Positions 10,101 through 17,999 of a DNA stretch of 64,000 nt are shown here, in pieces. The first letter of the stretch is position 1. Each line of letters opens with the position of its first letter. The notes beneath the pieces were generated by a model that saw nothing but the letters and a program-made list of their open reading frames with translations, searched no databases and was not told the DNA's origin. A program made the position numbers and the translations under genes. The stretch is from Rhodospirillales bacterium (GTDB lineage Bacteria; Pseudomonadota; Alphaproteobacteria; Rhodospirillales; Casp-alpha2): positions 1 to 64,000 of the forward strand of contig JABJGO010000009.1 in assembly GCA_018662225.1 (NCBI GenBank), in the 5' to 3' direction.

Positions 10101-10270
10101 TTGCGTTGGGCAGCGTCCTTATGGGGGTGTCAGGCACCCTGCAACGGGAAGGCGCTGTGATCCATGTGGTGGCAGAACAGTTATGGGACGAGAGCCACCG
10201 GCTGGCCGCTCTGGACGCGCCAGACGCGCCACAGATGCCACTTGATATCAAATCCCGCAATTTCCACTGA
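7157..10270 (+). CDS. dnaE2: Error-prone DNA polymerase DnaE2
   Basis: DnaE2 is the C-family polymerase alpha subunit that performs error-prone lesion bypass with ImuB. The 1037-residue protein starts with a PHP domain (ASNYSFLRGASHPEE), continues with the polymerase core (catalytic PDIDVDF with Asp376 and Asp378; ILCQGRGSAANS just before), and ends with an HhH/OB region. The start is the GTG at 7157, which overlaps the imuB stop (GTGA) and gives the conserved SQYAELMVASNYSFLR start. The frame is open further upstream but that part shadows imuB. The replicative dnaE is separate, at 51.2-54.7 kb. Regulation is by the SOS box at 4762. Confidence 0.96.
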   Translation: MSQYAELMVASNYSFLRGASHPEELVATAALLGTRALAITDRDSVSGIVRGHSAAKAVGLQYIPAARLDLMDELSLLVYPTTLNAYGQLCQLLSRGKQRAPKGECQLWLDDVLADGVCDEWRVIVLSPPDLTEVFRKVLGQIVARMPERTYVAGQFLYTGDDNRRLAALDELARIASAPMVAVNDVHAHTPARRPLQDVLSCIRAGCTIHDAGYRLHANSERHLKAPSEMARLFHAYPDAIGRTVEIADACTFSLDQLRYVYPSDPVPGGRTPQQELARLTMKGAGNRYPGGMPDKVRKQIDHELGLINELGFAPYFLSVYDLVDFANGRGILCQGRGSAANSAVCYCLGITAVDPARIDLLFERFVSAERDEPPDIDVDFESGRREEIIQHVYEKYGRDRSGMTATVITYRTKSALREAGKALGLSVDTVTALQKVFWRRRWDEVGDDDIAEMGIDPASHDIRLLLKIAGELRGFPRHLSQHTGGMVMTQGPLSAMVPIANAAMEDRTVIEWDKNDLDALGILKVDILGLGMLTCIEKSLQLIGQHHGRDLTLATIPPEDPDVYEMLCQADSVGVFQVESRAQMSMLPRLKPRCFYDLVIEVAIVRPGPIQGDMVHPYLRRRDGREQANYPSAALEHVLGKTLGIPLFQEQAMKIAIVGAGFSPAEADALRRALATFKRFGDVHKFRERFVDGMLANGYEQGFATRCFRQIEGFADYGFPESHAASFALLVYVSSWLKYHYPAVFACALLNSQPMGFYAPAQIVRDARDHGVTVRPPDVNHSQWDCSLEGGGEVLRLGLRQIKGLAEVDAEAVLTARPVKQVGDLWGQGVSRGALEKLARADVFSSLGLDRRAALWGVRALSPAPPPPLLTNPASVPYEKPVQLPLMGLGENVADDYRTMRLSLKAHPLELLRPDMVQDGYHPCSALAHIPDGKPVKVAGLVITRQRPGSAKGVMFVTLEDETGNANLVVWNTVYEACRAIALGSVLMGVSGTLQREGAVIHVVAEQLWDESHRLAALDAPDAPQMPLDIKSRNFH

Positions 10271-10322
10271 AATGGTTTCGAGTTCGCTATTCACACATCA
10301 TGCCGGATGGTATCACCCCATC

Positions 10323-11336
10323 ATGACCAAGGCCCTTGAGCATGGCGGCAACCTGAGTGCTGCACGCGACCAGTTTGGTGACCCGACAGGTGGCTGGATC
10401 GACCTGTCCACTGGCATCAATCCCTGCGCCTATCCCGTGCCCAATATTGCGCCAGATGCATGGCAACGCCTGCCGGAGCAACGGGCTATGGGCAACCTGA
10501 TTGATGCGGCCAGGGGATACTATGCTCTCCACCAAAATATGCACATGGTTGCTACGCCCGGTACCCAGGCCCTTATTCAAGCATTGCCTTTTCTGACGCC
10601 AGCAGCACATGTGGCCATCATAACGCCAACGTATGGCGAGCACGCCCATGTGTGGCGTACCTGTGGCCATGCAGTGTCTGAAGTGCGGGCACTGGACGGC
10701 GTACCCGGTGACTGCAGCGTCAGTGTCGTCGTCAATCCTAACAATCCTGACGGCCGCACCTATAGCGCCGGTGAGCTTTTAACACTGGCAAACACCATGC
10801 AGACACGCGGTGGATTTTTGGTGGTGGATGAGGCTTTTTGCGATGTGACGCCGGGCTTAAGTCTCGCCGCACATGACACACCAGATGGCCTGATCATCCT
10901 TAAATCCTTCGGCAAGTTCTTTGGTCTTGCTGGCCTGCGATTAGGCTTTGCCGTGGGTGATCCTGTCCTTGTGAACACACTCGGCCAACGCTTGGGGCCA
11001 TGGGCTGTATCTGGCCCGGCACTGTCGATCGGCGCTGTGGCCTATGATGATACGTCATGGATCGCTGAAACACGCAATAACCTGAGCCGTGATCGCCAGC
11101 GCCTTGAAACCTTACTGCGCGACCACGGTATGGTTATCCCCGGTGCCACGGACCTTTTTGTTCTGGCCGAAACGGCAACGGCAATGGTAACGGCAGCCCC
11201 GCTCTATGCCCATTTGGGTGCCGCCGGTGTTCTGGTCAGGTCTTATGCTGCCTATCCCACATGGTTACGTTTTGGTTTGCCCGGAACAGAACAGCACTGG
11301 GCACGGCTGGAACATGCGCTACACTCTTTCTCCTGA
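10323..11336 (+). CDS. cobD: CobD/CobC-like threonine-phosphate decarboxylase (PLP aminotransferase fold)
   Basis: The 337-residue product is a fold-type I PLP enzyme. It has the N-terminal HGGNLSAA and LSTGINPCAYP signature typical of L-threonine-O-3-phosphate decarboxylases, which make aminopropanol phosphate for cobalamin. Asp169-Glu170 sits in VVDEAF and the PLP lysine is Lys198 in LKSFGKFFGLAGLR. Histidinol-phosphate aminotransferase is the main alternative, but the N-terminal motif and short length favour CobD. The ATG at 10323 fits family starts; an in-frame ATG at 10272, just after the dnaE2 stop, would add 17 residues. Neither has a strong ribosome site. No other cobalamin gene is nearby. 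Confidence 0.8.
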   Translation: MTKALEHGGNLSAARDQFGDPTGGWIDLSTGINPCAYPVPNIAPDAWQRLPEQRAMGNLIDAARGYYALHQNMHMVATPGTQALIQALPFLTPAAHVAIITPTYGEHAHVWRTCGHAVSEVRALDGVPGDCSVSVVVNPNNPDGRTYSAGELLTLANTMQTRGGFLVVDEAFCDVTPGLSLAAHDTPDGLIILKSFGKFFGLAGLRLGFAVGDPVLVNTLGQRLGPWAVSGPALSIGAVAYDDTSWIAETRNNLSRDRQRLETLLRDHGMVIPGATDLFVLAETATAMVTAAPLYAHLGAAGVLVRSYAAYPTWLRFGLPGTEQHWARLEHALHSFS

Positions 11337-11361
11337 TCCATTCCAATTTTGAGTACCCCTC

Positions 11362-12003
11362 ATGAACATCTCCAAGACACATAAAGACGTGGACATCATC
11401 AAACGGGAAACCGTGTTCGATGAATATTTTCAGATGATCCGTTATCATGTGAAGCACCGTAAGTTTGATGGTGAGTGGAGCGAAACCTTATCGCGTGAAG
11501 TATTTCAACGCGGCGCAGTAACCGCGGTTCTGCCCTATGATGCGAAGCTCGACCGGTTGGTCTTGATTGAACAGTTCCGCACCGGTGCCTGGGCGGCCCT
11601 TGAAGATGATAAAGTATTCCCCATGGCCACGTCATCACCGTGGCTGGTTGAGGTTGTCGCCGGTGTGGTGGAAGAAGGCGAAGCGCCTGAAGACGTGGCA
11701 CGGCGTGAGTTGGAAGAAGAAGCTGGCTGTGTGGCCCTTGATATGGAGCATATTTATACCTGTCACGTGTCACCCGGTGCGGTGAACGAGCCGCTTGCCA
11801 TATTCTGCGCCCATGTGGACAGTGAGAATATTGGTGGCATTCATGGTCTGGACGAGGAAGGCGAAGATATTCGGGTCTTTACGGTCAGCCCGGACGAAGC
11901 CCTGGCCATGTTAAGTGATGGTCGTATTCTGAATTCAACCACCATTATTTCGTTACAGTGGTTCGCCTTAAATCACGAAAAATTGCGCGCGCGCTGGGGT
12001 TAA
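11362..12003 (+). CDS. Nudix hydrolase, ADP-ribose pyrophosphatase (NudF) type
   Basis: The 213-residue protein contains a complete Nudix box from Gly-Val-Val-Glu through REL-EEEAG (about residues 101-122), the Mg-binding loop that hydrolyses nucleoside diphosphates linked to X. The length, the upstream EQFRTGAW and the late CHVSPGAVNEPLAIF match the ADP-ribose/ADP-sugar pyrophosphatase branch, so ADP-ribose to AMP plus ribose 5-phosphate is the likely reaction. The gene lies 25 nt after the cobD-like gene on the same strand and before cysteine synthase. Substrate choice is inference from the family. Confidence 0.88.
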   Translation: MNISKTHKDVDIIKRETVFDEYFQMIRYHVKHRKFDGEWSETLSREVFQRGAVTAVLPYDAKLDRLVLIEQFRTGAWAALEDDKVFPMATSSPWLVEVVAGVVEEGEAPEDVARRELEEEAGCVALDMEHIYTCHVSPGAVNEPLAIFCAHVDSENIGGIHGLDEEGEDIRVFTVSPDEALAMLSDGRILNSTTIISLQWFALNHEKLRARWG

Positions 12004-12084
12004 ATTCGCCAGCTCACTTGTGCTATGGCGCGCGAGTGAATATATGATGGGCACTGATTTTACACTTATTTGATGGTGATCCAT

Positions 12085-13089
12085 ATGGAAGTACGCGACG
12101 GATTTGTTGATGCGGTCGGAAATACCCCGCTGATCAAGTTGAAACGAGCATCAGAGGAAACCGGCTGCACCATTCTGGGCAAGGCCGAGTTTCTCAATCC
12201 GGGCAGTTCGGTCAAGGATCGTGCGGCACTTTCCATTGTTCAGGATGCCGTCGCCCGTGGCGCGTTACAGCCGGGTGGTCTGATCGTTGAAGCCACCGCT
12301 GGTAATACCGGCATCGGGCTGGCATTGGTTGCCAATGCCATGGGGTATCGCACCCGAATCGTCATCCCTGATACTCAAAGCCAGGAGAAAAAAGACACCC
12401 TGCGTTTATTTGGTGCCGATCTGGTAGAATCGCCTGCCAAACCGTTTTCTGATCCGGGTAATTATCAACACATCGCCCGACAAATGGCAGAAGACCTGGC
12501 CGCGACGGAACCGAACGGCGTGATTTTCGCTGATCAGTGGAACAACCTTGCCAATCGCATGGCGCACTATAATACCACCGGCCCTGAAATCTGGGAGCAG
12601 ACCGACGGCAAGGTGGATGGCTTTATCTGTTCCATGGGAACGGGCGGCACGATATCTGGCACTTCAATTTTCCTGCGCGAACAACGCAAAGACATCACCA
12701 TTGGTCTGGCTGATCCCATGGGGGCAGCAATGTACAGCCACTTCGCTCATGGTGAGCTTAAATCCGAAGGTAATTCCATCACCGAGGGGATTGGCTTGGG
12801 CCGGGTAACGCCCATGATTGAAGACATCACCGTGGACAATCCCTATCAGGTGACGGATCAGGAAGCCATTCCGATTATCTTCAATTTGTTGAAGGAAGAA
12901 GGCCTGTGTCTGGGCGGATCAAGTGGCATCAATGTCGCCGGCGCCATCAAGCTGGCCAAGGACATGGGGCCGGGCCACACCATCGTGACCATCCTCGCCG
13001 ATGCCGGTAACCGGTATCAAAGCAAGTTGTTCAACCCCGAATTCCTGCGCTCCAGGGATCTGCCTGTACCGGAATGGCTGGATAACTGA
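12085..13089 (+). CDS. cysK: Cysteine synthase A (O-acetylserine sulfhydrylase family)
   Basis: This is a PLP enzyme that makes L-cysteine from O-acetylserine and sulfide. The 334-residue product has the PLP lysine Lys44 in NPGSSVKDR, the substrate loop TAGNTG at 71-76, and the phosphate-binding GTGGTISG. The C-terminal LADAGNRYQSKLFNPEF matches the longer alphaproteobacterial CysK branch. The ATG at 12085 is chosen because it has a GGTGA site and matches homologue starts (MEVRDGFV). An in-frame ATG at 12073 is the alternative. The neighbouring sulfurtransferase suggests a small sulfur-metabolism group, though the spacing (about 80 nt) allows a separate promoter. Confidence 0.93.
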   Translation: MEVRDGFVDAVGNTPLIKLKRASEETGCTILGKAEFLNPGSSVKDRAALSIVQDAVARGALQPGGLIVEATAGNTGIGLALVANAMGYRTRIVIPDTQSQEKKDTLRLFGADLVESPAKPFSDPGNYQHIARQMAEDLAATEPNGVIFADQWNNLANRMAHYNTTGPEIWEQTDGKVDGFICSMGTGGTISGTSIFLREQRKDITIGLADPMGAAMYSHFAHGELKSEGNSITEGIGLGRVTPMIEDITVDNPYQVTDQEAIPIIFNLLKEEGLCLGGSSGINVAGAIKLAKDMGPGHTIVTILADAGNRYQSKLFNPEFLRSRDLPVPEWLDN

Positions 13090-13122
13090 TTTCGGGACAA
13101 GTTCGGGCTTGGCGCGTCTTTG

Positions 13123-13155
13123 CGGTGTGAGTATTCTCCAAGCTTATTCACACCG
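13123..13155 (+). other. Hairpin between cysK and the sulfurtransferase gene
   Basis: CGGTGTGA (13123-13130) and TCACACCG (13148-13155) form a perfect 8-bp stem with a 17-nt loop, 16 nt upstream of the next start codon and just before its GAGGCG ribosome site. There is no T-run, so it is not an intrinsic terminator. It could be an operator or an mRNA processing or stability element. Confidence 0.5.
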
Positions 13156-13171
13156 TTGAGGCGCCATCACC

Positions 13172-14029
13172 ATGTACGCAAATCCCGACTCACTTGTATC
13201 CACAGAATGGCTGGCTGAGCACATCGACGCGCCAGATGTCCGTATGGTCGATGCCACATGGTTTATGCCGGGTGGTGATCGGAATGCGCGAACGGAGTAC
13301 GAAGCCTGCCATATTCCGGGGGCCGTGTTTTTTGATATCGATGAGATTGCCGATACGGACAGTCCCCTGCCCCACATGTTACCAAGCCCGGAGAAGTTTT
13401 CGTCACGCGTGCGCAAACTGGGGTTGGGCGACGGTGTGCGCATGGTTATCTATGATGCCAATGGCGGTTATATGGCCGCACACCGGGTATGGTGGACGTT
13501 CCGGACATTTGGCCACGAAGGTATTTCGGTATTGGATGGTGGACTGCCTAAATGGACCCAAGAGGGGCGTGCCGCCGAAGACATGCCGCCCGTGCCACGA
13601 GAGCGTCACTTCACCGCCCGCCAAAACAATTTTCTGGTTCGGTCCCGTGATCAGGTGCTGGCTAATTTGGGCAGCAAACGCGAACAAGTGGTGGACGCTC
13701 GTTCGCCTGGCCGTTTTAGCGGTGCCGATGCAGAGCCCCGTGCCGAGCTGTCATCCGGTCACATCCCGGGTAGCTACAACGTGCCGTTTAATACGTTGGT
13801 GAACATGCAGGATTTCGGCACCCTTAAATCCGCCGGTGATATAAAGGCGGCTTTTGAAGCTGCCGGCGTGGACGTGACAAAACCCATCATCACCACATGT
13901 GGTAGCGGTGTTACCGCATCCGTCTTGGCCTTTGCCCTGCATTTGATTGGTGCACCCGATGTGGCAGTCTACGACGGATCGTGGACCGAATGGGCCAGTG
14001 ATCCAGCCAATCCTGTGGCAACGGACTGA
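13172..14029 (+). CDS. sseA: 3-mercaptopyruvate sulfurtransferase (tandem rhodanese)
   Basis: The enzyme transfers sulfur from 3-mercaptopyruvate to acceptors such as cyanide or thiols. The 285-residue protein has two rhodanese domains (about 1-135 and 155-285). The active-site loop is CGSGVTA with Cys243, which is the mercaptopyruvate sulfurtransferase form rather than the CRxGx[R/T] loop of thiosulfate sulfurtransferase. Supporting signatures are HIPGAVFFDID and HIPGSYNVPF. A GAGGCG site precedes the ATG. It follows cysK, so the pair may link cysteine synthesis to cysteine degradation. Confidence 0.93.
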   Translation: MYANPDSLVSTEWLAEHIDAPDVRMVDATWFMPGGDRNARTEYEACHIPGAVFFDIDEIADTDSPLPHMLPSPEKFSSRVRKLGLGDGVRMVIYDANGGYMAAHRVWWTFRTFGHEGISVLDGGLPKWTQEGRAAEDMPPVPRERHFTARQNNFLVRSRDQVLANLGSKREQVVDARSPGRFSGADAEPRAELSSGHIPGSYNVPFNTLVNMQDFGTLKSAGDIKAAFEAAGVDVTKPIITTCGSGVTASVLAFALHLIGAPDVAVYDGSWTEWASDPANPVATD

Positions 14030-14035
14030 TCCGTC

Positions 14036-14617
14036 ATGCCATCCAACATGATCAACAGTGTCATTACATCGCTGGAGATGCGCGCCCGGCCCACGTCGCC
14101 GACGCCGACCTTACCGGCAGAGAAGATCGCCATTCTGCGCGCAGAAAAACCTACCGTTTCGTTTTACCGGTATCTTTACAACACCATCGGTGAAGACTGG
14201 TTATGGTGGGAACGTCGGGTGATGGATGACGAGACATTGTCCACTATCATCACCGATCCCCGCATAGAAATTTTCATTCTATATGTGCGTGGTGTGCCGG
14301 CTGGCTATTGCGAGCTCGATTGCCGCACGTCGGGTGAGGTGGAATTGGTTTTCTTTGGCCTTATGCCTGAATTCATTGGCCGTGGGTTGGGGAACTATTT
14401 CTTACGGTGGGCTATCGATCAGGCCTGGACGCACGATCCGGATCGGGTGTGGGTTCATACCTGCACCGAAGACCACGTGAACGCCCTGCCCATCTATCAG
14501 AAAATTGGTTTTGAGGCCGTGGGTCAGGAAACCATTGAGATCGTCAACCCGCGCCTGTTGAAGGAATTCGGTGGCGAGATTGATATCTCTACATACCCGA
14601 AAGCAGCAAACGATTAA
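14036..14617 (+). CDS. GNAT-family N-acetyltransferase
   Basis: The 193-residue protein has a GNAT acetyl-CoA-binding core: the beta4 strand ELVFFGLMPEFIGRGLG at about residues 102-118, containing the Q/R-x-x-G-x-G/A-type motif as IGRGLG, and the C-terminal NALPIYQKIGFEAVG typical of the fold. The substrate cannot be told. It starts 7 nt after sseA and is probably in the same transcript; an in-frame ATG 12 nt later is an alternative start. A strong terminator follows. Confidence 0.85.
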   Translation: MPSNMINSVITSLEMRARPTSPTPTLPAEKIAILRAEKPTVSFYRYLYNTIGEDWLWWERRVMDDETLSTIITDPRIEIFILYVRGVPAGYCELDCRTSGEVELVFFGLMPEFIGRGLGNYFLRWAIDQAWTHDPDRVWVHTCTEDHVNALPIYQKIGFEAVGQETIEIVNPRLLKEFGGEIDISTYPKAAND

Positions 14618-14619
14618 AA

Positions 14620-14652
14620 AAAACGCCGGGGCTTTGCAGCCACCGGCGTTTT
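14620..14652. terminator. Bidirectional intrinsic terminator between the acetyltransferase gene and aapP
   Basis: AAAACGCCGG (14620-14629) pairs with CCGGCGTTTT (14643-14652) around a 13-nt loop. Both strands end in T-runs: TTTTAATTT on plus and eight T on minus. It therefore closes the plus-strand gene and the minus-strand aap operon. Confidence 0.9.
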
Positions 14653-14673
14653 AATTTAGGTCTGATCAGATTA

Positions 14674-15444
14674 TCAATGATCGAGAATCTGGCTCAGGAA
14701 CAGTTTGGTGCGGTCAGATTGCGGATTATGGAAGAACTCTTCCGGTTCATTCTGTTCAATAATCTCGCCCTGATCCATGAAGATAACCCGGTGAGCAACC
14801 TTGCGCGCGAAACCCATTTCGTGGGTCACACACAGCATCGTCATGCCGGTTTCAGCCAGATCAATCATCACGTCGAGCACTTCCGAAATCATTTCCGGAT
14901 CAAGTGCCGATGTGGGCTCGTCAAATAGCATGATTCGCGGTTTCATGCACAAAGACCGTGCAATAGCCACACGCTGTTGCTGTCCACCGGAAAGCTGGCC
15001 GGGAAATTTGTTGGCCTGGTCGGGGATCTTCACCTTCTCCAGAAATTCCATGGCCGTTTCTTCGGCTTCTTTCTTTGGCGTTTTACGTACCCAGATCGGT
15101 GCCAGTGTACAGTTTTCCAACACAGATAGATGTGGGAACAGGTTGAAGTGCTGGAAGCACATGCCCACCTCTCGTCGAACGGCATCGATGTGTTTCAGAT
15201 CATCGGTCAACTCGATACCATCCACGATGATGTCGCCCTGCTGATGTTCTTCCAGACGGTTGATGCACCGGATTAGCGTAGACTTGCCTGAACCGGAAGG
15301 TCCGCAGATGACAAGCCGTTCACCGGCATTGACGGTCAGGTTGATGTCTTTTAGTACATGAAAATCACCATACCATTTGTGCATGCCATTGATCTGGACT
15401 GCGATTTCATCTGATATGTCCTTGGTCGCCGCTTGTTCGTTCAT
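14674..15444 (-). CDS. aapP: General L-amino acid ABC transporter, ATP-binding protein AapP
   Basis: This is the cytoplasmic ATPase of the polar/general amino-acid uptake system. The 256-residue protein has Walker A GPSGSGKS near 51-58, the ABC signature LSGGQQQRV near 156-164, Walker [13 protein letters not shown], and the switch His in CVTHEMGFA. These are all hallmarks of the GlnQ/AapP subfamily. It is the last gene of aapJ-aapQ-aapM-aapP, the conserved alphaproteobacterial order, starts 16 nt after aapM and is closed by the terminator at 14620-14652. Confidence 0.95.
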   Translation of the reverse strand: MNEQAATKDISDEIAVQINGMHKWYGDFHVLKDINLTVNAGERLVICGPSGSGKSTLIRCINRLEEHQQGDIIVDGIELTDDLKHIDAVRREVGMCFQHFNLFPHLSVLENCTLAPIWVRKTPKKEAEETAMEFLEKVKIPDQANKFPGQLSGGQQQRVAIARSLCMKPRIMLFDEPTSALDPEMISEVLDVMIDLAETGMTMLCVTHEMGFARKVAHRVIFMDQGEIIEQNEPEEFFHNPQSDRTKLFLSQILDH

Positions 15445-15459
15445 AATGCGGTCTCCTTT

Positions 15460-16593
15460 TTAGCGTTTGTGGCCGGTATGCAGCTTTCTCTCAAGATAAA
15501 GAGAGTAACGCGACATAGCGAAGCAACTGATGAAGAAAAATATGGCGGTATAGAGGTACACTTCGTGTGCCAGACCATTCCATTTAGGATCGGCCAGCGA
15601 TGACCGCATGATTCCCAGAACATCCAGCAGGCCAATAATCAGCACCAGGGTGGTGTCTTTATAGAGCCCGATGAAGGTATTCACGATACCCGGAATGGAA
15701 ACCTTTAACGCCTGTGGCAGAATGATAAGCCGCATGGCTTGCCAGTATGTCAGGCCCATAGCGTCTGCGGCTTCGAATTGCCCCTTCGGCATGGATTGCA
15801 GACCACCACGAATAACCTCGGCCATATAGGCCGAAGCAAAAAACGTGACCATGATCAAGACCCTGAACAATAGATCGAACTCTACGCCCGGTGGCAGGAA
15901 GTAATTGAGCATGACTGAAGCCACGAACAGCAAGGCGATCAACGGTACACCACGTATAAATTCGATGAACATTGTGCATACCATGCGCATGACCGGTAAT
16001 TTTGAATACCGCCCCAATGCCAACAGAATACCAATAGGCAGCGAACAGGTAATGCCGGTCAGGCCGATGACCAGGGTCAGCATAACCCCACCGAACAGGT
16101 GTGTTGAAACAGGTTCCAGGCCCATGCCACCCACAACAAGGAAGTAGGCGATTACAGGATAAGCCATTGAAAACTTCATCATGTGTTTACGGGCTGGGAA
16201 ATTATCGAACAGGATCGGTCCCAAGGCCACAAACAAAAGGATGAAGGCCAGATTTAGTCGCCACCGCTCAGCATCGGGATAGAACCCGTAGATCGAGAGA
16301 TTGAACCGTGAAACAATCACGGCCCAACAGGCGCCTGAGTCAATCGCTTGGCAGGCCTCCCGGCTATCAGCAGAGATGACAGCATCTAGGACAAGCCACG
16401 ATCCTGCACTGGTAACCACCGTATAGACTATGTAAACGGAGATAAGTGTTAAGACCGTACTTAATGGGGATGAAAAAAGATTATCTTTCATCCATCTGAT
16501 CGGCCCCGTGGTTCCCGGTGGCGGTGCCAGGTCCGGATGAGATCCCGGTTCATATGCTCCTGAGGCAGGAACTGTATCTGTAGCTGTACTCAT
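15460..16593 (-). CDS. aapM: General L-amino acid ABC transporter, permease AapM
   Basis: The 377-residue inner-membrane permease has a long N-terminal part with extra membrane segments, as in the AapM/BztC branch. The C-terminal permease core carries the EAA-type loop (EAADAMGLTYWQAMRLIILPQA) that contacts the ATPase. A short conserved PIRWMKDNLFSS region near residue 31 is typical of AapM. It lies between aapQ (9-nt gap) and aapP. Confidence 0.94.
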   Translation of the reverse strand: MSTATDTVPASGAYEPGSHPDLAPPPGTTGPIRWMKDNLFSSPLSTVLTLISVYIVYTVVTSAGSWLVLDAVISADSREACQAIDSGACWAVIVSRFNLSIYGFYPDAERWRLNLAFILLFVALGPILFDNFPARKHMMKFSMAYPVIAYFLVVGGMGLEPVSTHLFGGVMLTLVIGLTGITCSLPIGILLALGRYSKLPVMRMVCTMFIEFIRGVPLIALLFVASVMLNYFLPPGVEFDLLFRVLIMVTFFASAYMAEVIRGGLQSMPKGQFEAADAMGLTYWQAMRLIILPQALKVSIPGIVNTFIGLYKDTTLVLIIGLLDVLGIMRSSLADPKWNGLAHEVYLYTAIFFFISCFAMSRYSLYLERKLHTGHKR

Positions 16594-16602
16594 GACACTC
16601 TC

Positions 16603-17799
16603 CTACCTTTCCACCAGTTTGATACGGCTGTTGTACCAGTTCATAAATGCCGAAATCATCAATGACATGGCCAGATACAAGACCAACACAATGGTCATGC
16701 ACTCCATTTCCCTGCCCGTCTGGTTCAACGAGACGCCGCCAATGGTACCCATGATATCCATATAACCAACGGCAATGGCGAGGGATGAATTTTTCGTCAA
16801 ATTCAGATACTGGCTTGTCAGTGGTGGGATGATTACCCGCAAGGCCTGCGGAATGATCACGAGTTGCGTGCTTCGCCCTGAGGAGATGCCCAGCGCATGG
16901 GCAGCTTCCGTTTGCCCGTAATCAATGGCGACGATACCGGCGCGCACGATTTCGGCAATAAAACAGGCTGTGTAAACGGATAATGCCAACCATAAAGCCA
17001 GAAATTCAGGCTTCAGCGGCATGCCACCTTTCAGATTAAACTTGCCCTGCGTTGCCGGTATCCATTCAAGTGGCATACCGGATATAAAATAAACAACGAC
17101 TGGCAGTCCGATAATAAAACCGAGAGATGCCCAGAACACCGGCAGGGCCTTACCTGTATCGTCCTGCACCTTGTGCGCGTGACGGGCAAAAAGAAATGCC
17201 CCAATGATGCCAGCCACAAATGAAATGGTGACGAATATGAAGGCATCTCCAAATTCAGGCGCTGGAAAATAGAGTCCGCGATTTGACAGGAAAAACGTGT
17301 CGGCCAGGTTCATCGCTGCCTTGGGATGTGGTAAGACGTTCACCACAATACCATAGATCAACACAATGTGCAGCAGGACCGGTACGTTGCGAATAAACTC
17401 GATGACGCAATAAACCATCCTGTTGGCGACAAAGTTGTTAGACAGGCGCACAACGCCCATGAAGAAGCCGAGCAAAGTGGCCGTAATGATACCAAATATG
17501 GCGACCATCAGCGTATTAAGAATACCGACGATCATGGCCTGGAAGTTTGAGCTTTGCGATGTATACGCGATCATCGTCTGACTGATGTCATAGTTCGATG
17601 CTTCCCACAGGAAAGCAAAATTGTAGTTTTTACCGATTCTTTCCAGATTGGTCGCGGCGTTTGAAATGAGGAACGCAAAAAATGCGAACAATACGGCAAC
17701 TGTTATTATCTGAATGATGACCGACCGGGATTCCTTGTTGCGCCATAGGCGCAGAAGGGAAAACCCCTGATCTGTCGAGGACACTGTTGCTGTCGACAT
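16603..17799 (-). CDS. aapQ: General L-amino acid ABC transporter, permease AapQ
   Basis: The 398-residue inner-membrane permease pairs with AapM. It shows the expected extended topology and the EAA loop EAAHALGISSGRSTQLVIIP. The conserved segment NYNFAFLWEASNYDIS near residues 59-74 is characteristic of AapQ/BztB. It starts about 200 nt after aapJ, the largest gap in the operon, which contains a stable hairpin. A GGGAG ribosome site lies upstream of the ATG. Confidence 0.94.
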   Translation of the reverse strand: MSTATVSSTDQGFSLLRLWRNKESRSVIIQIITVAVLFAFFAFLISNAATNLERIGKNYNFAFLWEASNYDISQTMIAYTSQSSNFQAMIVGILNTLMVAIFGIITATLLGFFMGVVRLSNNFVANRMVYCVIEFIRNVPVLLHIVLIYGIVVNVLPHPKAAMNLADTFFLSNRGLYFPAPEFGDAFIFVTISFVAGIIGAFLFARHAHKVQDDTGKALPVFWASLGFIIGLPVVVYFISGMPLEWIPATQGKFNLKGGMPLKPEFLALWLALSVYTACFIAEIVRAGIVAIDYGQTEAAHALGISSGRSTQLVIIPQALRVIIPPLTSQYLNLTKNSSLAIAVGYMDIMGTIGGVSLNQTGREMECMTIVLVLYLAMSLMISAFMNWYNSRIKLVER

Positions 17800-17959
17800 G
17801 ACTGCTTATTACTCCCCTGTGTATGTCTCCCTGGGTGCCGTTCTTGATGCATGATTTTTAACTGCATCATTGGTGGTTGCTATATGCAACCCGGCGAAAC
17901 GTCGAACTTTGTCCGTACGTTATGACAATACTTTAAAAATACAGGTGTAAGAAGTGGAG

Positions 17960-17985
17960 CGGGCGGCTACATCAGTAGCCGCCCG
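17960..17985 (-). other. Intergenic hairpin between aapJ and aapQ
   Basis: CGGGCGGCTAC (17960-17970) and GTAGCCGCCCG (17975-17985) form a perfect 11-bp stem with a 4-nt loop, 15 nt after the aapJ stop. No T-run follows on the minus strand. The position, after the binding-protein gene and before the permeases, is where ABC operons often keep an mRNA-stabilising or partially terminating hairpin that makes the binding protein more abundant. Confidence 0.75.
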
Positions 17986-17999
17986 ACCAACTCTAACTC

